From assembly GCA_017473015.1 (NCBI GenBank), contig JAFUNP010000024.1:1-64000 (forward strand): a stretch of DNA of 64,000 nucleotides, read 5' to 3'. The position numbers were made by a program, and so were the translations under genes. The stretch is from Oscillospiraceae bacterium (GTDB taxonomy: Bacteria > Bacillota > Clostridia > Oscillospirales > Ruminococcaceae). Shown piece after piece: positions 51,939 to 60,331 of the stretch (within the stretch, counting starts at the first letter, position 1; each line of letters opens with the position of its first letter). The notes below the pieces were generated by a model. The model saw only the letters and a program-made list of their open reading frames with translations, did not search any database and was not told where the DNA came from.

Positions 51939-53312
51939 TTACAGAATTTTTCTTTTCCATTTGCCCATGCGGAATGCGATAATGGAAATAACCATACCCA
52001 TTGACCAGGAGAACAAGAGGGAACCAAACAGTGCCACAGGATGGCCGTGTGGGAATTCTGCGCTCTTTGTCAGTGCAGCCACTATGTATGCAAAAGGAAC
52101 ACGCAGCAGAATAGTCTGAATCATGGAAACCCACATTGGTGTCAGCGTGTCACCGCAGCCGCGCATTACACCACCCAGAATCTGTGTAACAGAAACGCAG
52201 ATATAGCCTACAGCCATAACTCGTATCATCTTTGTTGCCAGTTCAATCAGCTCAGGTGTGTTGGTAAAGAAGCCGAACAATACTTTGCCGAACAGTACCA
52301 GAATCAGTGTGATGGCTGTTGAGAATGCCAGAGCAATTTTCAGGCCTTCTTTTACACCGTCCTGAACTCTGTCAGGTCTGTTTGCACCAACATTCTGACC
52401 TGTGTAAACGCTCATTGCCTGGCCGAATGTAAAGTTTGGCATCATGGCAAATCCGTCCACACGCATGATAATAACATTACATGCAATAACCATTTCACCC
52501 ATGGCATTTGTCAGATTCAGCACAACCATACCTGCCATGGCCATAATAGCCTGTGTGATACCGGAAGGAACGCCTATTTTGATGATGTTTTTGGCCATAG
52601 GGCCATCGATTCTGATTGTTTTTGGCCCCAGGTCAAATGTATCAGACATTTTAACCAGTTTGATATAGCAGAATACTGCAGAAATAGCCTGGGAAATAAC
52701 TGTAGCAAGAGCCACACCGGGAACACCCAGTCCAAAGTTTGCAACGAAAATGATGTCCAGCACTACGTTCAGTGCGGCGGCAATCAGCAGATAAACCAGT
52801 GCGGAAGCACTGTCACCCATACCGCGCAGAATACCGGACAGCATATTGTACATAAAGAAGCCGAGAATACCGTAGAAATAAATTTTCAGATAATCAGAAC
52901 ACCAGTAGATGATGGATTCCGGTGTGCCCAGCAGTTCCAGCATAGGCATGGTAATCATCGGACCGATAATCATAATAACAACAGTAGCAACAAGTGAAAG
53001 TGCCAGACAAGTACCGATGCTCAATGTCAGTCTTTTTCTGTCTTTTGCTCCATAAGCCTGTGATACTACAATACCTGCACCTGTGGAAATACCTACAAAC
53101 AGTGCAAGCAATAGATTAAGAATAGGGCTGGCACTGCCTACTGCAGCCAGCGCATTGTCCCCTACATAATGACCTACGATAACGGAGTCGGCTGTGTTAT
53201 ACAGCTGCTGTGCAACATTACCCAGAAGCATTGGAATAGAAAATTCCAGAATTCTTTTGGAAGGAGAGCCTTCAGTCATATCACGGGCAACAAACATACT
53301 TTTTAAACTCAT
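51939..53312 (-). CDS. MATE family efflux transporter
   Basis: A 457-residue MATE protein with about twelve helices. MTEGSPSKRILEFSIPMLLG and the following QQLYNTADSVIVGHYVGDNA are the common N-terminal signature of the Firmicutes DinF/NorM-like group, and GQNVGANRPDRVQDGVKEGL lies in the second half. It is divergently transcribed from a MocR-type regulator 202 bases away, which probably controls it. The substrate is unknown. Confidence 0.93.
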   Translation of the reverse strand: MSLKSMFVARDMTEGSPSKRILEFSIPMLLGNVAQQLYNTADSVIVGHYVGDNALAAVGSASPILNLLLALFVGISTGAGIVVSQAYGAKDRKRLTLSIGTCLALSLVATVVIMIIGPMITMPMLELLGTPESIIYWCSDYLKIYFYGILGFFMYNMLSGILRGMGDSASALVYLLIAAALNVVLDIIFVANFGLGVPGVALATVISQAISAVFCYIKLVKMSDTFDLGPKTIRIDGPMAKNIIKIGVPSGITQAIMAMAGMVVLNLTNAMGEMVIACNVIIMRVDGFAMMPNFTFGQAMSVYTGQNVGANRPDRVQDGVKEGLKIALAFSTAITLILVLFGKVLFGFFTNTPELIELATKMIRVMAVGYICVSVTQILGGVMRGCGDTLTPMWVSMIQTILLRVPFAYIVAALTKSAEFPHGHPVALFGSLLFSWSMGMVISIIAFRMGKWKRKIL

Positions 53313-53444
53313 ATTTATCTCCTTTTTTACTTTTCTTTTAACTAAATAATTATAGCATTTAATATATACAAAAACAATCTAAGTTATTTATTTGTCAAAT
53401 CAAGTAAAATAAAGAAAATAATATTGTATTGATAATAATTGTGA

Positions 53445-53492
53445 GATTGTAATACAATCATTTCAATGTTAAAATATAAATCAGTACAATCA
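53445..53492. promoter_or_regulatory. Candidate operator for the MocR regulator
   Basis: A perfect palindrome GATTGTAATACAATC lies at 53445-53459. The half-site TACAATCA (53453-53460) recurs as a direct repeat at 53485-53492, 32 bases further on, about three helical turns. A related TATTGTATTGATA lies at 53422-53434. The whole divergent gap 53313-53514 is AT-rich and holds no gene. Confidence 0.5.
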
Positions 53493-53514
53493 ATAAATAT
53501 TATGAGGGATTATT

Positions 53515-54915
53515 ATGCCTGTAAACTCTTTTGAAAACTATATACTTTCCTGGAAACCGGAAAGGTCACAGCTGAAATCACCGCTGTACATTTCATTGGC
53601 TGACCTTATGGAAAAAGATATACTGTCGGGTACACTCGCCGCCGGCACAAAACTGCCTCCACAGAGGGAACTGGCTGATTATCTGGACGTCAGCCTGAAC
53701 ACCATAACCCGTGCATATACCCTGTGTGAAAAAAAGGGGCTATTGTTTGCTGTGACTGGTAAGGGTACTTTTGTAAACGGTGCAATAAACACCAGGAAAA
53801 CTATTGTGGAACCTGAAACAAATACTGCAATCAATATTTCCAGTACAATTTCACCTATGCCGAACACAGAAAGGCTGTGTGATATTATAAAAAGTGTAAT
53901 CAGTGATTCTATGTTTGAAAAATCCATACAGTATTCCACACCGATAGGCACGGAATATCAGCAGAAGGCAGCGGAAAAGTGGCTGAATATATTTGGCTTT
54001 GATAAATGCAACAATGTTTTGATAACTGAAGGCAGCCAGAATTCACTTACACTTATACTCACATCACTGTTTGAGTCCGGTGATAAAATAGTGGTAGACC
54101 AGTACACCTATCCCAATTTTCTGAGCCTTGCCAATCTTCTGCATATCACACTTGTGCCTGTTTCCGGGGATGAAAAGGGGATGGACCCTGCTGAACTGGC
54201 TAAAATACTGAACACAAATAGTGTAAAGGGAATATACTTGTCGCCGACTTGCTCCAACCCACAGGCCATATGTATGCCGGAAAACAGGCGAAAAGAGATA
54301 GCACATCTTATTGAAAGGCATAATCTTATTCTGATCGAAGACGATTGCTATGCTTTTATTGCAGAAAACAAGCCACAGCCAGTTTCTTTGATGACAGGCA
54401 ACAATTATATATATCTTACCGAACTTAACAAAGCCATCAGCCCTGCGGTGAATATGGGAATTATATGCTGCAGTGACAGATTTCTGCCCCGTCTGCAGCA
54501 GGCAAACTACAGCTGCAATCTGGTTGTGAACTGGTTTGCTGCCCAGGTAGGTGCTCTTGCAATAAATCAGGACATTTATGCTGACACCATCGACGAACAC
54601 CGCCGCAGGATACAGAACAGGAATATGATATATGGCCGTTATTTTGAAATAACCAATATCAATTCCTATTATCAGTGGCTGCCTTTGCCTTCCGGTATCA
54701 GCAGCACGGTTTTTGAGTCTGTGGCTATGAAAGCAGGGGTGAAGGTCTACGGTTCAGAACGCTTTCTCACAGGGGATGCAGGGGGCAGATATTACCTGCG
54801 CATTTCCCCAACAGGTCCCCGGACAGTATCACAGCTGGAAACAGCACTGCGGATAATCAGAAAAATTATTGATGATATACAGAACAATACAATCAATACA
54901 GACTATACAGTTTAA
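53515..54915 (+). CDS. MocR-type GntR/aminotransferase transcriptional regulator
   Basis: A 466-residue fusion of an N-terminal GntR winged helix (about residues 22-88: LADLMEKDILSGTLAAGTKL then PPQRELADYLDVSLNTITRA) and a fold-type I aminotransferase domain (about 110-455). The pyridoxal-phosphate region is present: LSPTCSNPQAICMP, LIEDDCYAFI and TELNKAISPAVNMG with a candidate Schiff-base lysine. MocR proteins sense pyridoxal phosphate or amino compounds. It is divergent from a MATE exporter, the likely target. Confidence 0.92.
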   Translation: MPVNSFENYILSWKPERSQLKSPLYISLADLMEKDILSGTLAAGTKLPPQRELADYLDVSLNTITRAYTLCEKKGLLFAVTGKGTFVNGAINTRKTIVEPETNTAINISSTISPMPNTERLCDIIKSVISDSMFEKSIQYSTPIGTEYQQKAAEKWLNIFGFDKCNNVLITEGSQNSLTLILTSLFESGDKIVVDQYTYPNFLSLANLLHITLVPVSGDEKGMDPAELAKILNTNSVKGIYLSPTCSNPQAICMPENRRKEIAHLIERHNLILIEDDCYAFIAENKPQPVSLMTGNNYIYLTELNKAISPAVNMGIICCSDRFLPRLQQANYSCNLVVNWFAAQVGALAINQDIYADTIDEHRRRIQNRNMIYGRYFEITNINSYYQWLPLPSGISSTVFESVAMKAGVKVYGSERFLTGDAGGRYYLRISPTGPRTVSQLETALRIIRKIIDDIQNNTINTDYTV

Positions 54916-54918
54916 CAG

Positions 54919-54947
54919 TTGAGAAAATATTTTATATATAGTATAAT
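54919..54947 (+). promoter_or_regulatory. Predicted promoter for the ABC-F gene
   Basis: TTGAGA (54919-54924) and TATAAT (54942-54947) with a 17-base spacer, 45 bases before the start codon and just after the MocR stop. Confidence 0.6.
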
Positions 54948-54992
54948 AATATAGTTATGTAGTTTTTTATTTCACAAGAAAGAGAGTACAAG

Positions 54993-56588
54993 ATGCTTAC
55001 AGTTAAAGACTTGACCCATGAATTTGATGGGCAGACCTTATTCAAAGATGTAAACCTTGATTTTAAAGACGGCAACTGCTATGGCATTATCGGTGCCAAC
55101 GGTGCCGGCAAATCCACATTGCTTAAATTTATATCCGGTGTCCGTGAGCCTACAAAAGGCGAAATTTTCATGGACAAAAACTCCCGTATGTCCGTTCTGG
55201 AACAGGACCATTTCAAATTCGATGAATTTTATGTAATGGAAACTGTTATTATGGGCAACCCTCGTCTCTACGAAATTATGAAAGAAAAAGACGAGCTGTA
55301 TGCCAAAGCCGACTTTACTGAAGAAGACGGCGAAAGAGCAGCTGAACTGGAAGGCGAATTTGCTGAACTGGACGGCTGGGAGGCTGAAACAGAAGTCCTT
55401 CAGCTGCTGAACGGTCTGGGCGTGGACAAAGAATACCACTATATGCAGATGAAAAATCTGAAAGGCCGTGACAAAGTTAAGGTTCTGCTGGCAAAAGCCC
55501 TTTTCGGCAAACCGAGCATTATTCTGCTGGACGAACCTACCAACGACCTGGATATTGATGCCATTGCATGGCTGGAAGAATTCATTATCGATTTCCCTGG
55601 CACAGTTCTGGTTGTATCCCACGACCGTCACTTCCTCAATGCCGTATGTACACACACTGTTGACATTGACTACAACAGAGTAAAAATGTACGCCGGCAAC
55701 TATGATTTCTGGTATGAATCCAGCCAGCTGATGAACCAGCTGATTAAAAACCAGAACAAAAAGAAAGAAGAAAAAATCAGACAGCTGGAAGAATTTATCC
55801 GCCGTTTCTCCGCAAACAAATCCAAATCCAAACAGGCCACATCCAGAAAGAAAATTCTGGACAACATCCAGCTGGAAGAAATGCCTGCATCCTCCCGTAA
55901 ATATCCTTTTGTAGGTTTTGTGCAGGACAGGGAAGTGGGCAAGGATGTTCTGGAAGTAAAAGAAGTTTCCAAAACTATTGACGGTATCAAAGTTCTGGAC
56001 AAGGTTTCCTTCTATATCAACCGTCTGGACAAAATCGCCCTCATCGGTGACAATGAAGCAGGCCAGACAGCTTTGTTCAAAATCCTCAACGGTGAAATGG
56101 AACCGGATGAAGGCAGCATCAAATGGGGTGTTTCCACTTCACGCAGTTATTTTCCTAAAGATAATACAGAATTTTTCAAAGACAATGATGAAACCATCAT
56201 TGACTGGCTGCGCCAGTATTCCAAAGACCAGACAGACAGCTATCTGCGCGGCTTCCTGGGCAGAATGCTGTTCAGCGGTGATGATGTATTCAAAAAAGTA
56301 AGTGTTCTTTCCGGCGGTGAAAAAGTAAGGTGTATGCTTTCAAGAATGATGATGAAAGAGGCAAATACGATTATGCTTGACCAACCTACAAACCACCTGG
56401 ACCTGGAATCCATCACAGCAGTGAACAACGGGCTGGTGGATTTCAAAGGAACAGTGCTTTTTGCCAGCCATGACCATCAGTTTATCCAGACTATCGCAAA
56501 CAGAATTATTGAAATTCTGCCTGACGGTTCTATTGTGGACAAGCCAATGACATACGATGAATACATCGAATACAAACACAACAGATAA
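54993..56588 (+). CDS. ABC-F family ATPase, YbiT-like
   Basis: A 531-residue soluble protein with two ABC domains and no membrane segment, joined by a charged linker of about 80 residues (QLMNQLIKNQNKKKEEKIRQ onward). First domain: Walker A GANGAGKST and Walker B IILLDEPTNDLDID. Second domain: degenerate Walker A GDNEAGQTALF, signature LSGGEKVR and Walker B TIMLDQPTNHLDLE. The first signature is replaced by LKGRDKVKVLLAKAL. Degeneration at these places is known in the YbiT/YkpA clade. ABC-F proteins act on the ribosome. An antibiotic resistance role is not indicated. Confidence 0.93.
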   Translation: MLTVKDLTHEFDGQTLFKDVNLDFKDGNCYGIIGANGAGKSTLLKFISGVREPTKGEIFMDKNSRMSVLEQDHFKFDEFYVMETVIMGNPRLYEIMKEKDELYAKADFTEEDGERAAELEGEFAELDGWEAETEVLQLLNGLGVDKEYHYMQMKNLKGRDKVKVLLAKALFGKPSIILLDEPTNDLDIDAIAWLEEFIIDFPGTVLVVSHDRHFLNAVCTHTVDIDYNRVKMYAGNYDFWYESSQLMNQLIKNQNKKKEEKIRQLEEFIRRFSANKSKSKQATSRKKILDNIQLEEMPASSRKYPFVGFVQDREVGKDVLEVKEVSKTIDGIKVLDKVSFYINRLDKIALIGDNEAGQTALFKILNGEMEPDEGSIKWGVSTSRSYFPKDNTEFFKDNDETIIDWLRQYSKDQTDSYLRGFLGRMLFSGDDVFKKVSVLSGGEKVRCMLSRMMMKEANTIMLDQPTNHLDLESITAVNNGLVDFKGTVLFASHDHQFIQTIANRIIEILPDGSIVDKPMTYDEYIEYKHNR

Positions 56589-56594
56589 TTTCAG

Positions 56595-56623
56595 AAACTG
56601 CCGGTTTTCCGGCAGTTTTTTGC
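56595..56623 (+). terminator. Rho-independent terminator of the ABC-F gene
   Basis: Perfect 10-base stem AAACTGCCGG (56595-56604) and CCGGCAGTTT (56609-56618) with a T tail. The following 56624-56805 is very AT-rich; I see nothing in it. Confidence 0.93.
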
Positions 56624-56805
56624 TTATATGAAGTAAAAGAAAAAATAAGAATAATATAATAAAAAATATTGCGGTGGCTAAATATTAAAAACAGTAAAAG
56701 GAAAAGTGTTTTTAATTTAATAAATAAATTTGCAGTTAAATTAATTTAAAAAATAAAAACTATGTAAAAATCGGGCTAAAAACTTAATTAAATAAATAAC
56801 AATCG

Positions 56806-56834
56806 TTGACAACTTAATTTGTGTATGGTAATAT
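56806..56834 (+). promoter_or_regulatory. Near-consensus promoter of the large non-coding RNA
   Basis: A perfect TTGACA (56806-56811) and TAATAT (56829-56834) with an exact 17-base spacer. It is the best -35 match found in the window and no start codon with a ribosome binding site follows it. Confidence 0.75.
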
Positions 56835-56840
56835 AAAACC

Positions 56841-57470
56841 AAAGAAAAGGATGTGGGGCCGATGGCACATTAGTTTAAATGCTGTTCCTGGCGAGAGCAG
56901 AAAATAAAAAGAAAAGCCAAAAAATATAATCGTAAAGAAGATTATAAAAAATTGACAAAAGTATGAATACCTATCAGATATAAACAATATCACAGGGATA
57001 TTAAAATTATATCAGGAGACAGGATAGATATTTATATAAATTTTCTGCAGATGTTCTGTGCTGAAAATGTAGGATACAAAAGCATATTGAAGAAACGAAG
57101 CAGTCACAATAAAATACAATATTATCGGAAGATAAAATAATATCAATAAAAATATCTACAGTAGTGAAATAACTATAACAAGATACAAACGAAGATAGAA
57201 AATCTGAATGACAAATCTGTATAGTTAGAAAATAAAAAGATAAGAAGATAATAAAGTTAAAAATTTATTGTATCATCTAAAATGGCGCGACCATACAGAT
57301 TGCTTAAAAATATGTGAATAAATGTAAAAGGAAATATGCAATATATAATTGTAAAGAAAGTTATATATTAACATCGAAACAGTACCACATACAGCAAAAG
57401 AAAGAACATTACAAAGGCCCACTAAACAGTGATAATAATAAAGAGCCGCTGAAATATTAGCGGCTCTTAT
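56841..57470 (+). ncRNA. Large structured non-coding RNA candidate (possibly ROOL class)
   Basis: About 630 bases between a strong promoter and a terminator stem, with no plausible reading frame on the plus strand. Ends can pair: GTGGGGCC (56853-56860) with GGCCCAC (57416-57422, one bulged G), and ATGTGG (56851-56856) with CCACAT (57385-57390) as an alternative. Hairpins include TATAATC/GATTATA (56925-56931, 56940-56946), GATAT/ATATC twice (56977-56991 and 56997-57013), TTATC-GGAA-GATAA (57122-57135) and AATATATAAT/GTTATATATT (57340-57369). Two of them share the loop GTAAAGAA. Size, AT-rich single-strand joints and closing pairing resemble ROOL RNAs of Firmicutes, but I cannot confirm the family from memory. 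OLE or a new class is possible. Confidence 0.68.
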
Positions 57471-57472
57471 AT
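57441..57472. terminator. Terminator of the non-coding RNA, shared with the PAP2 gene
   Basis: Perfect 10-base stem AAGAGCCGCT (57441-57450) and AGCGGCTCTT (57459-57468). The plus-strand tail is ATATATTGC; on the minus strand TATTATTATC follows, so it can also end the convergent PAP2 transcript. Confidence 0.75.
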
Positions 57473-57515
57473 ATTGCAATAAAAAAACAGATGCATATCG
57501 CATCCGCTTTTACTT

Positions 57516-58010
57516 TTATAATAACACTGCAAAACCTGCCGCTGCCCACACAACTGCACATATTGCGCCGGCCACAACATCAGAAGGATAGTGGATGCCG
57601 CCCACAACCCTGATGGCTGCCAGCACTACGCTGAATATCATCAGCACACTGCACACAGCAGGGGACACTATAAACCATGCCGCCGCAATCATTGTCATGC
57701 TGAACACATGTCGGCTTGGCATACTGTTGCCTTTTTTTTCTTTGTGGATTATAGGCTGTATATCCAGCGTCACATATGGACGGGGACGGTTTATTTTTCT
57801 TCTTACCACTGTCAGCAATATAAACCCTGATGCAGGTACAATCACAGCTGCTGCCAGTTTATCCTGTGCTGACATAAACAGATGAATCAGCAGCAGGGGA
57901 TAAGCGGCAAAACCTATGGCTGTCAGCAGCTTGTTTGTAAATTTCAGCGCTTTTGTCCTGCTTTCACTGCGGAAAGGAGCACTTATTTTTTCGTATTGTT
58001 TTGCGGTCAT
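57516..58010 (-). CDS. PAP2 family phosphatase (membrane)
   Basis: A 164-residue membrane protein with about five helices and the three-part phosphatase signature: K-I-N-R-P-R-P-Y (about residues 72-79), MPSRHVF (about 97-103) and RVVGGIHYPSD (about 133-143). Such enzymes dephosphorylate lipid phosphates, including phosphatidic acid and undecaprenyl diphosphate, at the outer membrane face. It ends a minus-strand run of genes starting with MaoC. A terminator hairpin lies between it and the GNAT gene, so it may be expressed separately. Confidence 0.9.
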   Translation of the reverse strand: MTAKQYEKISAPFRSESRTKALKFTNKLLTAIGFAAYPLLLIHLFMSAQDKLAAAVIVPASGFILLTVVRRKINRPRPYVTLDIQPIIHKEKKGNSMPSRHVFSMTMIAAAWFIVSPAVCSVLMIFSVVLAAIRVVGGIHYPSDVVAGAICAVVWAAAGFAVLL

Positions 58011-58041
58011 ATTTTTCTCTTTCTTTATTTGTTTTAAAACA

Positions 58042-58072
58042 ACAGGGAAACTGCACCCGGCGGTTTCCCTGT
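58042..58072 (-). terminator. Terminator after the GNAT gene
   Basis: Perfect 10-base stem ACAGGGAAAC (58042-58051) and GTTTCCCTGT (58063-58072), followed on the minus strand by TGTTTTAAAAC. Confidence 0.75.
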
Positions 58073-58078
58073 AATAGA

Positions 58079-59056
58079 TTAACCCAGATTTTTTCTGTCC
58101 TGGTCACCGTCAGCTTTAAACATCATAAAGCCGTCCGGGTCAGATGTGAAGAAGAAATAATCAATATTTTTCTGCCACAGAGTATTGAGATAATTCGGGA
58201 TGATGTTCGTATCGGCTTCATCACGCAGCACAAATCCGGCCTGTGTACCGTCCACACCCCAGCAGTACATATCGCAGTATTCGCAGTCATACTGTGCCAT
58301 AAGCTCATCAATAAAGCCTGACAGCATGTGAAAATCTTCTTTTCTGCCTATGTAGTCCACCAGACGCAGTACATAACCTTCGTCACTTTCATTTACTCTG
58401 AAAACTACCAGGCTTACCGGTTGGTTTTCGCTGTAAAGTAAATATACTTTATACTCATAATGTGGGTATTCAAAGTAGCGTTTATTGATATACCAGTAGT
58501 CTTTCTGTGGTTTCATATTCTGCGGAATGGCAAAATTCTGTTTCACCATTTCAATATCTGCCATCTGTACAAGTTTGGTGTTTTCTCTTTTTGCACTTTC
58601 AGGTATGCCTTTGTTATTTACCACAGCCATTTTATATTCATTTCTGTCCGCCAGACGGTAAAAATGGTCCATTTTGTCCGGGTGATAACCCAAAAATGTA
58701 TAGAAAGGCATAGTGTTTTCACGGATATTGTTGCAGGACATCACTTTTGCGCCAGTCAGTTCCTTCATGGCACCCATCAGCGCCAGTCCCAGACCGTTTT
58801 TGCCTTTTTTAGCACACCAGATGGAAATCCATATATCGCTGTTTTCTTCTTCACTACATTTGATATAGCCGCACACTGCTGCTACTTCACCGCCGTCCTC
58901 CAGGACATAAAAATTTGTCATATTGCCGTCAGCATAGTAGTATTCAAACAGTGTTTCATTATTTACCAGCGGATGATTTGAACCCCAGTGCCGGTTGAGA
59001 AAATTCACCACCAGCTGTTTTTCATTCATCGGGATTCTGCGTATATTGTTATTCAA
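58079..59056 (-). CDS. GNAT family acyltransferase-like protein (two-domain)
   Basis: A 325-residue protein. The N-terminal half (about residues 10-150) is GNAT-like: FYVLEDGGEVAAVCGYIKCS, then AKKGKNGLGLALMGAMKELT at the acyl-CoA loop, then TMPFYTFLGYHPDKM. The C-terminal half (about 185-310) repeats a similar layout without a clear CoA loop. The start is probably TTG at 59056, eight bases after GGGGGT; it overlaps the SDR gene by 8 bases. The next in-frame ATG (59029) has no ribosome binding site. Tight coupling to SDR and MaoC genes suggests a role in making or transferring a special acyl group. Confidence 0.78.
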   Translation of the reverse strand: MNNNIRRIPMNEKQLVVNFLNRHWGSNHPLVNNETLFEYYYADGNMTNFYVLEDGGEVAAVCGYIKCSEEENSDIWISIWCAKKGKNGLGLALMGAMKELTGAKVMSCNNIRENTMPFYTFLGYHPDKMDHFYRLADRNEYKMAVVNNKGIPESAKRENTKLVQMADIEMVKQNFAIPQNMKPQKDYWYINKRYFEYPHYEYKVYLLYSENQPVSLVVFRVNESDEGYVLRLVDYIGRKEDFHMLSGFIDELMAQYDCEYCDMYCWGVDGTQAGFVLRDEADTNIIPNYLNTLWQKNIDYFFFTSDPDGFMMFKADGDQDRKNLG

Positions 59057-59777
59057 TTACACTACCCCCTGTGATTGGCAGGTTTACACCTGTGATAAAT
59101 CTTGCTTCTTCGCTCAGCAGGAAAGCCATTGCAGGCACCACATCATTTACCTGAGCATTGCGCTTCATCGGATGTTCGTTTGCTGCAGCTTCCACAATCA
59201 GATGGCTGGTTTCAGCCAGAAATTTTGTTTCAATCATACTTGGGCTTACACTGTTTACAGTAATACCGTTTGCGGCATAGTCTGCTGCCAGGCTTTTTAC
59301 CAGACCGACAACAGCATTTTTGGTCATAATGTATGCCGCTGTATTTTTAGGTGGGTTTGCCAGCACATAGCTGGTGGCCATAAACAGTACTCTGCCGAAT
59401 TTTGCCTTTGCCATTTTGGGCAGGATATATTTGCATATTTTTACTGCGCTCATAATCTGCACATTCACATCCAGCAGAAATCTTTCTTCATCAAAGTTTT
59501 TAAACTTTGTATTTACCACGCGCAGTGCAGGCAGGTGAACAAAATGAGTTGGTGTTTCACAATCTTTCAGCTGTGCCATGAATTTATCTGTGGCGGCATT
59601 GTCTGTCAGGTCAACATCAAAATATCTGTAATCAATATTGTTTTCAGCACAGAATACCTTCAGCTTACCGCTGTCACTGTAACCCTGCAGCAGGAATTTG
59701 TCGCCGTCTTTTGCCACTGTTTTAATCAGTTCAAACCCCACATCGCTGGTGGCACCTGTAATCAGATATACGCTCAT
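59049..59777 (-). CDS. Short-chain dehydrogenase/reductase
   Basis: A 242-residue Rossmann-fold SDR. The cofactor motif is LITGATSDVG, close to the T-G-x-x-x-G-x-G pattern with serine-aspartate in place of a glycine. The active site has S in FMATSYVLAN and Y-x-x-x-K in AAYIMTKNAVVG. FabG-like C-terminal FITGVNLPITGGSVIE is present. The start ATG (59777) overlaps the MaoC stop by one base and has GGGAGTAAG upstream. It likely reduces a 3-oxoacyl intermediate, in cooperation with the MaoC and ACP genes. Confidence 0.9.
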   Translation of the reverse strand: MSVYLITGATSDVGFELIKTVAKDGDKFLLQGYSDSGKLKVFCAENNIDYRYFDVDLTDNAATDKFMAQLKDCETPTHFVHLPALRVVNTKFKNFDEERFLLDVNVQIMSAVKICKYILPKMAKAKFGRVLFMATSYVLANPPKNTAAYIMTKNAVVGLVKSLAADYAANGITVNSVSPSMIETKFLAETSHLIVEAAANEHPMKRNAQVNDVVPAMAFLLSEEARFITGVNLPITGGSVIE

Positions 59778-60193
59778 TATTCTCTTACTCCCAACTGAAT
59801 ATTTGCTTTGCACACTTTTTTGCCGTTCTGGTTTGTGATAGTGCCTTTTACATTTACAGTTTTAAAGGTATCGTTGATTTCGCTGATTTTACCTGTAACT
59901 GTCAGCACATCACCAGGGAATACAGGCAGTGAAAACTTTGTTTCCACACTGTGCAGCAGGCAGTGTTCACCAGGCAGGTATACGCCGGCCATGGTAGAAA
60001 ACATACTGCCGAACAGCATGCCGTGGCATACTCTGTTGGCAAAGCCGTGTGCCACTGCGTATTCACGGCTTACGTGAATAGGGCTTACGTCACCTGTGAT
60101 TTCAATAAATTTATCCATCATTTCCTCTGTGATTGTCACTGTGAAGCTTTCGCTCATGCCTACGGACAAGTCGCTGAATTTATAACTGTTCAT
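59777..60193 (-). CDS. MaoC-like acyl dehydratase
   Basis: A 138-residue hot-dog fold protein. The hydratase motif is in FIEITGDVSPIHVSREYAVA (catalytic D and H) followed by RVCHGMLFGSMFS, matching MaoC/PhaJ. It hydrates or dehydrates enoyl thioesters on CoA or ACP. It is translationally coupled to the SDR gene through a TAATG overlap, and the pair would perform the reduction and dehydration steps of an acyl-chain pathway. The ATG has GAGGTAATT upstream. Confidence 0.9.
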   Translation of the reverse strand: MNSYKFSDLSVGMSESFTVTITEEMMDKFIEITGDVSPIHVSREYAVAHGFANRVCHGMLFGSMFSTMAGVYLPGEHCLLHSVETKFSLPVFPGDVLTVTGKISEINDTFKTVNVKGTITNQNGKKVCKANIQLGVRE

Positions 60194-60263
60194 AATTACC
60201 TCGTAAATTACTTATTCTAATAAAATAGTATACCATATACCGGCCTTTTAAAGCAATATGTTA

Positions 60264-60292
60264 TTGATTTACACCGGGTCAGAGGATATAAT
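60264..60292 (+). promoter_or_regulatory. Predicted promoter for the Nudix gene
   Basis: TTGATT (60264-60269) and perfect TATAAT (60287-60292) with a 17-base spacer. Confidence 0.6.
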
Positions 60293-60331
60293 TGATTACA
60301 GAGACATAAACCGTAAAAGGGAGAAAATGCT

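Noticed and set aside
57273..57503. 76-codon frame on the minus strand inside the non-coding RNA region
   Set aside because: No ribosome binding site, low-complexity I/Y/F-rich product, and it crosses the terminator stem shared by both strands.
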